A stretch of DNA of 64,000 bases from Nonlabens agnitus. GTDB lineage: Bacteria; Bacteroidota; Bacteroidia; Flavobacteriales; Flavobacteriaceae. The stretch lies in the NCBI RefSeq assembly GCF_002994045.1, contig NZ_MQUC01000003.1:2208501-2272500 (forward strand), in the 5' to 3' direction. The position numbers and the translations under genes were made by a program. A model generated the notes under the pieces. The model made no database searches. It was given only the letters and a program-made list of their open reading frames with translations, and had not been told where the DNA came from. Positions 40,973-49,414 of this stretch are shown here, piece by piece (positions within the stretch are counted from its first letter, which is position 1; each line of letters opens with the position of its first letter).

Positions 40973-41818
40973 TTAGTTTCTACCGCGACTTCTACCACGA
41001 AAACGCTGCGACATCTCTTCCATTTTTTGCTGGAAAGTGGCGTTATATGCCTCCAGTTTGATTTCTTCACCTTTAGTCGCCGGCTCAATATCGCTGCGAT
41101 CTTCTGGGTTCAAAACAATTTTTGTACAAAGCATTGTTGTGTTATTCGCATTTAGCTCGAGAATAAGTCCAGGAAGTCCACCATACTCTGCTGGACCATG
41201 CTGTACTGGAATTTGAGGTGTGAACCACGCCGTTACCGTGGTGTTCTCATCCTTTTCAATCATGTCTGTAAGTTTAGTCTCGCCATCTTCTTCCTTCTTC
41301 TTGTTATCGTCACGTCTTCTTCTAAAGGCGCTCATGTCCAAGGCGTCGTTTTTCTTTACAGCAGTGGCCTTAATGGCAGTATAGTTTCCTATCTGGCGTG
41401 TCTCTCCAGTAATTTGCCAGTCCAACTGCGGCAAGTCATCCTTAATCAAAAAAGTCTTACCCATCATATCACGCTGCTCTGTGAACGTGTTGGATGTCAT
41501 GTCCTTGTACTTATCACCACCCATGGAACTTCCCATGAAATTTCCCCATCCGCCACTTTGACCTGGTGTTGCAAGAGCCACTTCTTCTGTCCACAAGGAT
41601 TCACTTCTATTGAATTTTAGGATGAACGTTTTCTCACTTGCCTTTTTGAGGTTTTCCTCGATGCGTTTGCGCTGCTCTGGACTTATGTCTCTATTGCCTT
41701 CGAGAAAGCTTTTGTCTATGGAAGCTTTTGAGAAGTATGTCGCCTCGCCATAGATATCTTGAGCAGTAGACCAAGAAGTCACGGCTATCAAAGCGACAAA
41801 AAGTATGATGTTTTTCAT
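40973..41818 (-). CDS. GLPGLI-family exported protein
   Basis: The 281-residue product has a signal peptide (IILFVALIAVTSWSTAQD) and the family hallmark GPAEYGGLPGLILEL near 213-227, preceded by TVTAWFTPQIPVQHG. Other family text is FLIKDDLPQLDWQITGETRQIGNYTAIKA. The C-terminus is basic (RFRGRSRGRN). GLPGLI proteins are Bacteroidota-specific and of unknown function, usually next to a barrel protein as here. The residues RFRGRS come from ordinary codons, not from the dispersed palindrome. An inverted repeat lies upstream (41837-41861). Confidence 0.92.
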   Translation of the reverse strand: MKNIILFVALIAVTSWSTAQDIYGEATYFSKASIDKSFLEGNRDISPEQRKRIEENLKKASEKTFILKFNRSESLWTEEVALATPGQSGGWGNFMGSSMGGDKYKDMTSNTFTEQRDMMGKTFLIKDDLPQLDWQITGETRQIGNYTAIKATAVKKNDALDMSAFRRRRDDNKKKEEDGETKLTDMIEKDENTTVTAWFTPQIPVQHGPAEYGGLPGLILELNANNTTMLCTKIVLNPEDRSDIEPATKGEEIKLEAYNATFQQKMEEMSQRFRGRSRGRN

Positions 41819-41836
41819 TTCTATTTTTTTGAGTTA

Positions 41837-41861
41837 GTAACTTATATGATGGTTAAGTTAC
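41837..41861. promoter_or_regulatory. Inverted repeat upstream of the GLPGLI gene
   Basis: GTAACTTA and TAAGTTAC, perfect 8-bp arms 9 nt apart, 18 nt upstream of the start codon. It may be an operator or a 5' leader hairpin. Confidence 0.4.
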
Positions 41862-41983
41862 AGTTTGCGCTTTATGACTTTAAAAAACAGATATGGTTGC
41901 AATCGCGTTGATAGTATTAACGTTTTTATAACAATTAAGGTTAGTGATTCCTAGCTGTGAACCTGTGGTGAAATAATGTAGAA

Positions 41984-42874
41984 CTAGTTGCTAGTGGTTC
42001 TAGTGATAATGAAGCCTTTATTTCCATTTCGCTCCATGCGTTCTTGCATTTTCTTTTCCCTTAACTCGTCAAAATCCTTTTGATTGATTTTCTTACCAGA
42101 TTTAGGTTTTTTCATATCAAGATCTTTTTCTGGATTGATCTCAATTTTGGTACATAGCAATACCGTATTAGCTTCTTGTACCTCGAGAATTAATCCGGGA
42201 AGCCCTTGATATTCTCCTGGACCGTTGCTTATAGGGATTTCTGGAGTGTACCATGCCGTGATCGTTCTGTCTTGCTCAGGAATCATGGCCAGCAAACTAC
42301 CTTGCGAGGCCTTTTCCATCTTTTCTTCCTGTTCCTTTTTTTCTTCTTCGGTAAGGACAGGTGTGTAGGTGGCTTTGTAGCAGGTATAGTTTCCTATTTT
42401 TTTAGTTTCATTGACAGGTTGCCATGCATACGATGGTATATCATCAACGATCAGGAACTCTTTCCCCATGATCTCATCTTCCTTATAATACTTTTGCTCT
42501 TTTAAGTCTTTGTAAACACTGCTCGTGGATCCATTGTTGACGGTAAAGCTCACGCTTATTTCACCAGCTTTTTTAGGTTTGGCAAGTTCTACAACCTTAT
42601 TATAAGAAGATTCAGTTGGGGTGATTTCCATTACATATTCCTGCTGGTTACCCTTAGCCATAGCCTCTCTTAACTTAGCCATGATTTCAGAGGTTCTGGC
42701 GTCTTCGGCTTCATCCTTTGCCTCCTTTTCCTTATCCTCATCGTCCTTAAGGTCAATTTTAGTTTGAACGATGTAATGTGCGATGGCCTTGAAGTTTTCT
42801 TGGGCTTGTAATGTATTCGCTTTCGCGAAAGCGATACAAACAACAATCAACGCGGTCCATTTAAAATTCTTCAT
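41984..42874 (-). CDS. GLPGLI-family exported protein (second copy)
   Basis: The 296-residue product has GPGEYQGLPGLILEV near 218-232 and the same flanking text as its neighbour (TAWYTPEIPISNG; FLIVDDIPSYAWQPVNETKKIGNYTCYKA), so the two are tandem paralogs. The signal peptide (LIVVCIAFAKANTLQAQ) contains a dispersed palindrome at 42818-42833, read as AFAKA at residues 15-19, just before the likely cleavage site. A highly charged segment (DDEDKEKEAKDEAEDA) follows near 41-56. It is divergent from a two-component system across a 120-nt region with direct repeats. Confidence 0.92.
   Translation of the reverse strand: MKNFKWTALIVVCIAFAKANTLQAQENFKAIAHYIVQTKIDLKDDEDKEKEAKDEAEDARTSEIMAKLREAMAKGNQQEYVMEITPTESSYNKVVELAKPKKAGEISVSFTVNNGSTSSVYKDLKEQKYYKEDEIMGKEFLIVDDIPSYAWQPVNETKKIGNYTCYKATYTPVLTEEEKKEQEEKMEKASQGSLLAMIPEQDRTITAWYTPEIPISNGPGEYQGLPGLILEVQEANTVLLCTKIEINPEKDLDMKKPKSGKKINQKDFDELREKKMQERMERNGNKGFIITRTTSN
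42818..42833. repeat. Dispersed palindrome inside a GLPGLI signal peptide
   Basis: A perfect core with TT on the left, read on the minus strand as A-F-A-K-A within the hydrophobic core of the signal peptide. Confidence 0.95.
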
Positions 42875-42918
42875 GATATATTGGTTTTGTAATTCTTTCC
42901 AAAGATGCCAAGATTGTG

Positions 42919-42958
42919 CGTTGAACTAGGTTAACGAGCGTTAACTAGTGTTAACCGG
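42919..42958. promoter_or_regulatory. Four direct TTRAC repeats at 10-bp spacing (candidate OmpR-type site)
   Basis: TTGAAC (42921) and TTAAC at 42931, 42941 and 42951 each start exactly 10 bp apart. They lie between the GLPGLI start (42874) and the kinase start (42995). One-turn direct repeats are the usual target of OmpR/PhoB-class regulators such as the one encoded at 44559. Confidence 0.6.
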
Positions 42959-42994
42959 CTTTCCTGTAATGTTTTAAATGAGCACCTTTACCTT

Positions 42995-44566
42995 ATGAAT
43001 CATCATAAATATAGATTTTTATTAGTGCTGATAAGCGCCGTGATCCTAATAACTCTAGGTATCCAATCCTACTGGGTATTCAAAAATTATAAGGAAAGTG
43101 AGCGCCAACTAGAACGTGATATTAGAACGTCATTTGATTTGAGTGTTGAGGATTACTACACTACCAGCGCTAAAAGAAATACCCTTAGTTTTTTTAACGA
43201 GGCCAATGAAAAATGGAGTGAAAGTGAGTTTGACTCGCTGCTAGGCAACATTACCACTTTTGCAAAAAAGGCGAAGTCTTCAAAAAAGAACAATGTGAAA
43301 ATTGACAGTATCATTCCCTCGCAAAAAGGTAATGACTGGCTGTCAAAAACTCCTGCTGAAAATAATATAAAGGCGATTACCGTATTCAAAGGTCTTGATG
43401 CAGATACTGCGGTCTACAAAAAGAATGAGGATCTAAATTTGACTAGGTTCTTTAAGTCAAAATCCAATGGTGACTCGACCTCAAACGCTAAGGTCACCAA
43501 CATGAGTTTTACAGACGACTCTGAAGGCCTACTTTCTGGGCAATTAAAAGAGGTGTCTGACAAGATCATATTTTCATTCACCACTAATGTATTAGATCTT
43601 GAATCGCTGGACTCCTTGATGAGCGAGTCGCTCGAAAAAAATAATATCGACATTGAGTATGGTTTTAAATACAATGATGGTGAAGATGATTTTGAGGTAG
43701 GAAATATTGCAGGCTCACAGGTCATGGACAGCAAGAGCCCACAACTATATAAGAATACCAATCTCAAATTGATATATCAAGGACAAGAGGCTACTCTATT
43801 CAAGCGCAACCTGGTGAGTATTTTGCTTTCCTTCATTTTGGTTTGTGGGATCATACTCTGCCTATTTTACCTATTATTCATCATTAGGAAACAAAAGCAA
43901 TTAAGCCTGATCAAAAACGACTTGATATCCAACATTACTCATGAGTTTAAAACGCCTATTGCCACAGCGAGCGCTGCCCTAGAAGGCGTACAGAATTTTA
44001 CAGTCTCTGGAGATACAGAAAAATCCAACCGATACCTGAACGTTGGGCGCGAGCAACTAGGGAAACTTAATCTTATGGTGGAAAAGCTCCTAGAAACTGC
44101 TATGATTGACAACGAGCGACTGGCCCTTCAAAAAACGAGATTTGACCTTAAGATGTTATTGAAAGAGTCTGTCAAGCGTTTCCAGTCGCAAACTCAAAAG
44201 AATATCCAATTTGAAAGCGACATGACCCAAATAGATTTTTACGGAGACGAGTTCCATATGGAGAATGCCATCAACAACTTAATGGACAACGCCATTAAAT
44301 ACGGTGGAAATAACATTACCGCCACCATATCTAAGAAAGGGCAATCCCTTATCATAAAAATCATTGATGATGGCACACAACTCAACAACAGAAATGCGAA
44401 GAATCTTTTTGAAAAATTCTACCGCGTGACAGATGGCAATAAACATCATACTAAAGGTCATGGCATAGGTCTCTTTTACACTAAAGCCATCATAGAGAAA
44501 CACAACGGAACCATAAATCTAACCCTCAAGCCTACTACTTTCACCATAGAATTACCGCATGAATAG
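42995..44566 (+). CDS. Membrane sensor histidine kinase
   Basis: The 523-residue product has a first membrane helix at about 8-30 (FLLVLISAVILITLGIQSYWVF), a periplasmic sensor region to about 275, and a second helix (LVSILLSFILVCGIILCLFYLLFII). It continues with a HisKA domain, SNITHEFKTPIATASAALEG, and an ATPase domain with NNLMDNAIKYGG and GHGIGLFYTKAIIEKHNG. The G1 box reads DDGTQLNN, less glycine-rich than usual. It overlaps the response regulator gene by 8 nt. Its periplasmic sensor and position beside GLPGLI and receptor genes suggest sensing of an envelope signal. Confidence 0.93.
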   Translation: MNHHKYRFLLVLISAVILITLGIQSYWVFKNYKESERQLERDIRTSFDLSVEDYYTTSAKRNTLSFFNEANEKWSESEFDSLLGNITTFAKKAKSSKKNNVKIDSIIPSQKGNDWLSKTPAENNIKAITVFKGLDADTAVYKKNEDLNLTRFFKSKSNGDSTSNAKVTNMSFTDDSEGLLSGQLKEVSDKIIFSFTTNVLDLESLDSLMSESLEKNNIDIEYGFKYNDGEDDFEVGNIAGSQVMDSKSPQLYKNTNLKLIYQGQEATLFKRNLVSILLSFILVCGIILCLFYLLFIIRKQKQLSLIKNDLISNITHEFKTPIATASAALEGVQNFTVSGDTEKSNRYLNVGREQLGKLNLMVEKLLETAMIDNERLALQKTRFDLKMLLKESVKRFQSQTQKNIQFESDMTQIDFYGDEFHMENAINNLMDNAIKYGGNNITATISKKGQSLIIKIIDDGTQLNNRNAKNLFEKFYRVTDGNKHHTKGHGIGLFYTKAIIEKHNGTINLTLKPTTFTIELPHE

Positions 44567-45248
44567 TTCAAAAATCAAAATACTTCTTGCCGAAGATGAG
44601 CCCTCGCTCGCCATGATTGTAAAGGAAAGTCTCGAAACCAGAGATTTTGAAGTCACTCTTTGTGAAGATGGTCAGAAAGCCTACGACTCCTTTTTAAGCG
44701 ATGATTTTGATCTATTAGTACTGGACGTTATGATGCCCTTAATGGATGGTTTTGAACTTGCGACCAAAATCAGAAAAAACAACCCGTCGATCCCTATCGT
44801 TTTTCTAACGGCTAAAGCACAGACAGAAGATGTCCTTAAAGGTTTTCATGTAGGAGGTAATGATTATTTGAAAAAACCATTTTCTATGGAAGAATTGATT
44901 GTACGCATTCACAATCTTCTGGAACGTAAAAATGTACAGCAATCAGCTGATACGTTTAGTATAGGCAAATATCTTTTCAACTTTCCGCAGCAAAAGTTGA
45001 GTTTTGAAGAGAACGAACCCGTGAAGCTTACACATAGGGAATCCCACTTACTCTATCACCTTATACAGAATAAAAACAAGGTACTGGATCGCAGTTATAT
45101 CTTACAAAAGCTTTGGGGCAGTGACGATTTTTTTACTGGCCGCAGCATGGATGTTTTTATCACAAAGTTGCGCAAGAAGCTTGCTAAAGATGAAGCTTTG
45201 GAAATCGTGAACGTTAGAGGTTATGGTTACAAATTGCTGTGCCGATAG
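44559..45248 (+). CDS. OmpR/PhoB-family response regulator
   Basis: The 229-residue product has a receiver domain with LAEDEPS, the phosphorylated Asp in LVLDVMMP near 52-55 and LKKPF, and a C-terminal winged helix (LTHRESHLLYHLIQNKNKVLDRSYILQKLWG; MDVFITKLRKKL; VRGYGYKL). This class binds direct repeats about one helical turn apart, and such repeats occur at 42919-42958 ahead of the operon. It overlaps the kinase gene, so both are translated together. Confidence 0.95.
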   Translation: MNSSKIKILLAEDEPSLAMIVKESLETRDFEVTLCEDGQKAYDSFLSDDFDLLVLDVMMPLMDGFELATKIRKNNPSIPIVFLTAKAQTEDVLKGFHVGGNDYLKKPFSMEELIVRIHNLLERKNVQQSADTFSIGKYLFNFPQQKLSFEENEPVKLTHRESHLLYHLIQNKNKVLDRSYILQKLWGSDDFFTGRSMDVFITKLRKKLAKDEALEIVNVRGYGYKLLCR

Positions 45249-45283
45249 ATATAAGCATCTTATATGATGATTGTTTCATATTT

Positions 45284-45299
45284 CGCTTTCGCGAAAGCG
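45284..45299. repeat. Dispersed palindrome, full 20-bp form (45282-45301)
   Basis: A perfect 20-bp form between the convergent response regulator and DUF427 genes. Confidence 0.97.
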
Positions 45300-45331
45300 A
45301 ATAAATTAAAATCAAGTACTAAACGCTTACT

Positions 45332-45613
45332 CTATTTAGTAACCTCAACACCTTTCCAAAATGCCACATGTCCCTCAATTTCTTTGGCGGCCATTTTAGG
45401 GTCTGGATAATACCATGCGGCATCCTTATTGGTTTTATCCTCAACCTCTAATGAATAATAGCTGGCTGTTCCTTTCCAGGGACAAGAGGTAGTTTTATCG
45501 CTGGGTTTGAAGAACTCTTGTTTTAATGAAGATTTTGGGAAATAGTGGTTGTTCTCCACCACTACGGTTGTATCACTTTCTGCTATGACTTTATTGTTCC
45601 AGATGGCTTTCAT
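45332..45613 (-). CDS. DUF427 protein
   Basis: The product of about 93 residues starts MKAIWNNKVIAESD and contains VVENNHYFPKSSL, TSCPWKGTASYYSLEV and AAWYYPDPKMAAKEIEGHVAFWKGVEV, the compact beta-sandwich pattern of DUF427. The function of the family is unknown. The frame begins two codons earlier, but the second Met matches relatives better. It lies 59 nt downstream of egtD and may be read through from the ergothioneine genes. Confidence 0.9.
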   Translation of the reverse strand: MKAIWNNKVIAESDTTVVVENNHYFPKSSLKQEFFKPSDKTTSCPWKGTASYYSLEVEDKTNKDAAWYYPDPKMAAKEIEGHVAFWKGVEVTK

Positions 45614-45672
45614 AAACATAAATATAATTCAAAATCAACTATATACGTTTAAAAGAAAGTATGAATAGGAAA

Positions 45673-46638
45673 TTACGAATCTCTTTTAAAAAGATAATTC
45701 TTGAAATATTCACGATCGTCTTCGTAAATACCTGCGATAGACAGACCTGCCTTCTGCGCAAGCCACTCCACAGTATCATCATCATATTTTTGAGAAATCT
45801 CGGTATGAATGGTTTCCCATTTCTTAAACTCAACTTGTAGGTTTAAATGCCTCACGTCAACCGTACAAGGTTCCGTGGCAAGTAGATAGCTCTTTGCCGT
45901 TCCTGTTTGTGGATCGTATGCTTCCCAATGTTCAAAAACATCTACTGGAAAATCAGCCTGCATTTCTTTATTGATGCGGTGCAAAAGATTTCTATTGAAC
46001 TCCTGTGTGATGCCCTGGGAATCGGCATAAGCATTTTGAATCGTTAACGGATCTTTCTTTTGATCAAACCCCATAAACAAGACATCCTTATTGCTCATGA
46101 TTTCTCTTAGCTTACTTAAAAAATCAATGGCTTCTGGATGTTGAAGATTCCCTATGTTGGAGCCTAGGACAAAAATCGCTTTGGGTCTTTTGTTGTACTG
46201 GGCAAGTTCTTCCAGCACCTTAAAATAGGTTCCTTGCTCGCCTTGCACATCTAGATTGGGAAACACTTGCAATAAATCCTGTGCCAATTGATCAATCGCA
46301 TTTTGGCTAATATCGATGGGTTTATATGTAAAATCAGTTTGATGATCACACAATTCCTTGAGCAACACTTTTGTTTTTTTACCATCACCGGCACCCAACT
46401 CGATCAAATCAAAGCCGCCATCAATGGTTAATAGTTTGCGTAAATCTGTTTTATAGGAATCTATAATATTATACTCGGCTCCTGTGAGATAGTATTCTGG
46501 TAACTCCATGATTTGTTGAAATAGACGGTCGCCTTTATCATCATAGATATATTTTGAACTCAAGTATTTAGGAGATGAAGTCAGTCCTTTTTTGACATGG
46601 TCTTCAAATTCCTTTTGAAAGGTCTCTTTTTTAGTCAT
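45673..46638 (-). CDS. egtD: L-histidine N-alpha-methyltransferase EgtD
   Basis: SAM-dependent trimethylation of histidine to hercynine, the first step of ergothioneine synthesis. The 321-residue product has YIYDDKGDRLFQQIMELPEYYLTGAE, the conserved substrate region, and FDLIELGAGDGKKT for SAM binding, then FVLGSNIGN. The start at 46638 is fixed by an ATGA overlap with egtB and excludes the 12 residues of upstream open frame. It pairs with egtB upstream in a two-gene operon. Confidence 0.93.
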   Translation of the reverse strand: MTKKETFQKEFEDHVKKGLTSSPKYLSSKYIYDDKGDRLFQQIMELPEYYLTGAEYNIIDSYKTDLRKLLTIDGGFDLIELGAGDGKKTKVLLKELCDHQTDFTYKPIDISQNAIDQLAQDLLQVFPNLDVQGEQGTYFKVLEELAQYNKRPKAIFVLGSNIGNLQHPEAIDFLSKLREIMSNKDVLFMGFDQKKDPLTIQNAYADSQGITQEFNRNLLHRINKEMQADFPVDVFEHWEAYDPQTGTAKSYLLATEPCTVDVRHLNLQVEFKKWETIHTEISQKYDDDTVEWLAQKAGLSIAGIYEDDREYFKNYLFKRDS

Positions 46639-47801
46639 AAAGATTGGGCTAGTCTTAAGCCTGTAAATTGCCATCTCAAATAAGGATGGAAAAAATTGCG
46701 GTAGGTAGGACGTGCATGGTTGGCTGCAGTGGCAATGGAACTACCTCTTAATACTTTTTGATTGACCATGAATTTACCATTGTACTCGCCTAGAGCACCA
46801 TCTGGTTTCTGGTAATTGGGATAAGGTAGGTAAGCACTTTCTGTCCATTCCCATCGTTCACCCCATTTGAATTTATCTTGAGCTATTTCCCATTCAAATT
46901 CAGTAGGTAGTCTCAAACCTTTCCATTGTGCAAAGGCATAAGCTTCATAGTAGGAAATATGAGTGACGGCTGCATTCTTATCTATTTCTAGGGATCCCGA
47001 AAGTAAATAGTTGTTCCATGTACCGTTGTCATTAAACCAGTACATAGGTGCGTTTATGTCGTTTTTTTGAACCCAATCCCAACCTTCTGTATGCCAAAGC
47101 AAAACCTTGGTATAGCCGCCATCTTCAATAAACTGCATCCATTCTCCATTCGTCACCAGCTTATTTGAAATAGCATACGGCTCTACAAAAACCCGATGCC
47201 TAGGCAGTTCATTATCATAACAAAAAGTGTCTTCGTCATGCCCTATATGATAAATTCCATCATCAATGGGAATCATTTGTGCAGGCTGGTGCTCTACAAA
47301 AACCTCATTCTTTTGCGCTCCATAAATAGGCTGCAATGGGTTGTTGCCTAAAATGTATTTGATATCTGTAAGCAACAATTCTTGATGTTGCTTCTCGTGA
47401 TGGATCCCTATTTCTATCACCTCTAGAACCTCTGCAGCTGGCTCGCTGTACAACAACTGTATCATTGCATTGGTGACATGCGCTCGATAGCTGTAGACAT
47501 CAGAAACGCTGGGACGTGATAGATTACCGCGATCTGTTCGCACGACACGTTTTCCCATGCTTTCATAGTAACTGTTGAATACATAGGCATATCGCTCATC
47601 AAATCTTCGGTAGCCCGATAGATATTTGGTAAGCAGGAATTCTTCAAAAAACCAGGTCGTGTGTCCCAAATGCCATTTAGGTGGTGATACATCTACAATA
47701 GGCTGTACCACATAATCCTCTGTAGCCAGCGGTTTACAGATGTTTTCAGAGTCGGCTCTGGTTTGATTGAAAAGTTCGAGAAGTGGTTGATCTTGATTCA
47801 C
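46635..47801 (-). CDS. egtB: Ergothioneine-type sulfoxide synthase EgtB
   Basis: Non-heme iron enzyme that joins a thiol donor to hercynine with oxygen. The 388-residue product has a DinB-like N-domain with His47 (WHLGHTTWFFEEF) and the HX3HXE iron motif His135-His139-Glu141 (HHEKQHQEL). Its C-terminal formylglycine-generating-enzyme-like domain contains FEWEIAQ and VLRGSSIAT with RPTYRNFFHPYLRWQFTGLR at the end. It begins at GTG 47801; no ATG precedes the conserved region. The thiol donor (cysteine or gamma-glutamylcysteine) cannot be told. No egtA, egtC or egtE homologue is nearby. Confidence 0.92.
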   Translation of the reverse strand: MNQDQPLLELFNQTRADSENICKPLATEDYVVQPIVDVSPPKWHLGHTTWFFEEFLLTKYLSGYRRFDERYAYVFNSYYESMGKRVVRTDRGNLSRPSVSDVYSYRAHVTNAMIQLLYSEPAAEVLEVIEIGIHHEKQHQELLLTDIKYILGNNPLQPIYGAQKNEVFVEHQPAQMIPIDDGIYHIGHDEDTFCYDNELPRHRVFVEPYAISNKLVTNGEWMQFIEDGGYTKVLLWHTEGWDWVQKNDINAPMYWFNDNGTWNNYLLSGSLEIDKNAAVTHISYYEAYAFAQWKGLRLPTEFEWEIAQDKFKWGERWEWTESAYLPYPNYQKPDGALGEYNGKFMVNQKVLRGSSIATAANHARPTYRNFFHPYLRWQFTGLRLAQSL

Positions 47802-47916
47802 TACTCAAATTTAAGTGGTTTTGATTGTAAGCAGATTCCTGTTTGAGTTAACTTCTAGTTAAACAGACCGCTGAAACCAGCAATTTATAAAATATAAATG
47901 ATGTTTTTTGTGATTT

Positions 47917-47932
47917 CGCTTTCGCGAAAGCG
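47917..47932. repeat. Dispersed palindrome, full 20-bp form (47915-47934)
   Basis: A perfect 20-bp form in the gap between thyA and egtB. Confidence 0.97.
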
Positions 47933-47961
47933 AAACCTCCACCAAAATATTTCTAACAATA

Positions 47962-48786
47962 TTACACCGCCACAGCAGCCTTGATCGCCGGATAGGGATC
48001 GTAATTTTCCAAGGTAAAGTCTTCGTATTTGAAATCAAATATGTCTTTGATTTCTGGATTGAGTTTCATGGTAGGCAAATCGCGTGGTGTTCTGGAGAGT
48101 TGCAGGTCAATCTGCTCGCGATGGTTGGAATAGATGTGCACGTCACCAAAAGTGTGCACAAAATCACCGTAATCCAGCCCGCAAACCTGAGCAACCATCA
48201 TGGTAAGCAAGGCGTAGCTTGCAATGTTGAAGGGAACGCCTAAAAATACATCTGCACTGCGCTGGTAGAGCTGGCAGCTCAATTTACCATCTGCCACATA
48301 AAACTGAAAGAAGGCATGACATGGTGGTAATGCCGCTTTGCCATTGGCAACGTTTTCTGCAAAACTCTTGCTGGTATCTGGCATTACACTGGGATTCCAT
48401 GCGGTGACCATCATGCGACGGCTGTTGGGATTGTTCTTGATGGTATGGATCACGTCCTTTATCTGGTCAACACCTTCACTGTTCCAGTTGCGCCACTGGT
48501 GCCCATAAACAGGACCTAAATTTCCATTTTCGTCTGCCCACTCATTCCAGATACGCACGCCATGATCCTGTAGATACTTGATATTAGTATCTCCCTTGAG
48601 CAACCACAGCAACTCATAAATAATGCTTTTGAGATGTACTTTTTTTGTAGTTACTAAAGGGAATCCTTCTTGAAGGTCAAATCGCAATTGCTGGCCAAAA
48701 ACACTGCGCGTACCAGTGCCCGTACGGTCACCTTTGTCGTTACCATTATCCAGTATGTATTGTAAAAGGTTGTGATATTGCTTCAT
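47962..48786 (-). CDS. thyA: Thymidylate synthase
   Basis: Methylates dUMP to dTMP using methylene-tetrahydrofolate. The 274-residue product has [29 protein letters not shown], the nucleophile Cys156 in [12 protein letters not shown], and [22 protein letters not shown], all diagnostic. It is 10 residues longer than E. coli ThyA, in the N-terminal half. Dihydrofolate reductase, often adjacent, is not seen in the window. ATG 48786 fits the family start. Confidence 0.97.
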   Translation of the reverse strand: MKQYHNLLQYILDNGNDKGDRTGTGTRSVFGQQLRFDLQEGFPLVTTKKVHLKSIIYELLWLLKGDTNIKYLQDHGVRIWNEWADENGNLGPVYGHQWRNWNSEGVDQIKDVIHTIKNNPNSRRMMVTAWNPSVMPDTSKSFAENVANGKAALPPCHAFFQFYVADGKLSCQLYQRSADVFLGVPFNIASYALLTMMVAQVCGLDYGDFVHTFGDVHIYSNHREQIDLQLSRTPRDLPTMKLNPEIKDIFDFKYEDFTLENYDPYPAIKAAVAV

Positions 48787-48913
48787 GAGAAATGCTTGTC
48801 TGTTTCAGCGTAAACGAAAACACTTTAACTAAAGTTGAAAAATAAGAAATAGAATGATGAACCAAATTGAATAAAGAATTTGATCCAGCTAATTTTTCAA
48901 CGTGTTATTAGAA

Positions 48914-49297
48914 TTAGTCTTCTTGTTCTTCAAGAAAGGACTTTGCCCAGGAAACAGCACTTTCTATAGAATTGAAGACTCCAAATGAACCAGAATACAC
49001 TTCTTGCTCCTTACTAACCGATCGCACCAGTTCTTCTCGCTGGCTAGAAACCATAGCAATGCCCACCATTTTTTTAGGGTTCACCATTTTATAAACTGAA
49101 AGATCCACTTCATGGCCAAATTCCCGATTCGAGATATATACCATTTTTTTGTTTCCAAAATGATCCTTGATGGATGTTAAAATAGCCTTAGCAATAGAAG
49201 TGGTAACCGTGGTATTAGGTAGGAGAGTGCTAATAACATAGTTGTCATAAAACTCTATCTGTCCAAAATCAAATTTTTTCACTTCTACTTGAGACAT
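48914..49297 (-). CDS. Small cytoplasmic protein, function unknown (STAS-like pattern)
   Basis: The 127-residue product has no signal or membrane segment. The order of segments (FGQIEFYDNYVISTLLPNT; ILTSIKDHFGNKKMVYISN; MVGIAMVSS; SFGVFNSIESAVSWAKSFL) resembles the beta-alpha units of STAS/SpoIIAA-like proteins, and similar hypotheticals occur in Flavobacteriaceae as far as I recall. No binding motif can be named. It stands alone between thyA and the nucleoside transporter gene. Confidence 0.65.
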   Translation of the reverse strand: MSQVEVKKFDFGQIEFYDNYVISTLLPNTTVTTSIAKAILTSIKDHFGNKKMVYISNREFGHEVDLSVYKMVNPKKMVGIAMVSSQREELVRSVSKEQEVYSGSFGVFNSIESAVSWAKSFLEEQED

Positions 49298-49414
49298 ATT
49301 TCTCCTTAACTAATTATTGGGTAAATGTATAACGTAATACTAAATAAAGGTTAAATGGAAACCAATTATTTGTGATAAACTTGAAAAAGCAAAGAAATAT
49401 TAGTCACGTTTTGA

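Noticed and set aside
41837..41861. Inverted repeat ahead of the first GLPGLI gene as another site of the 10-bp TTRAC repeats
   Set aside because: The half-sites are inverted with 9-nt spacing, not direct at 10 bp, so it does not match the site at 42919-42958.
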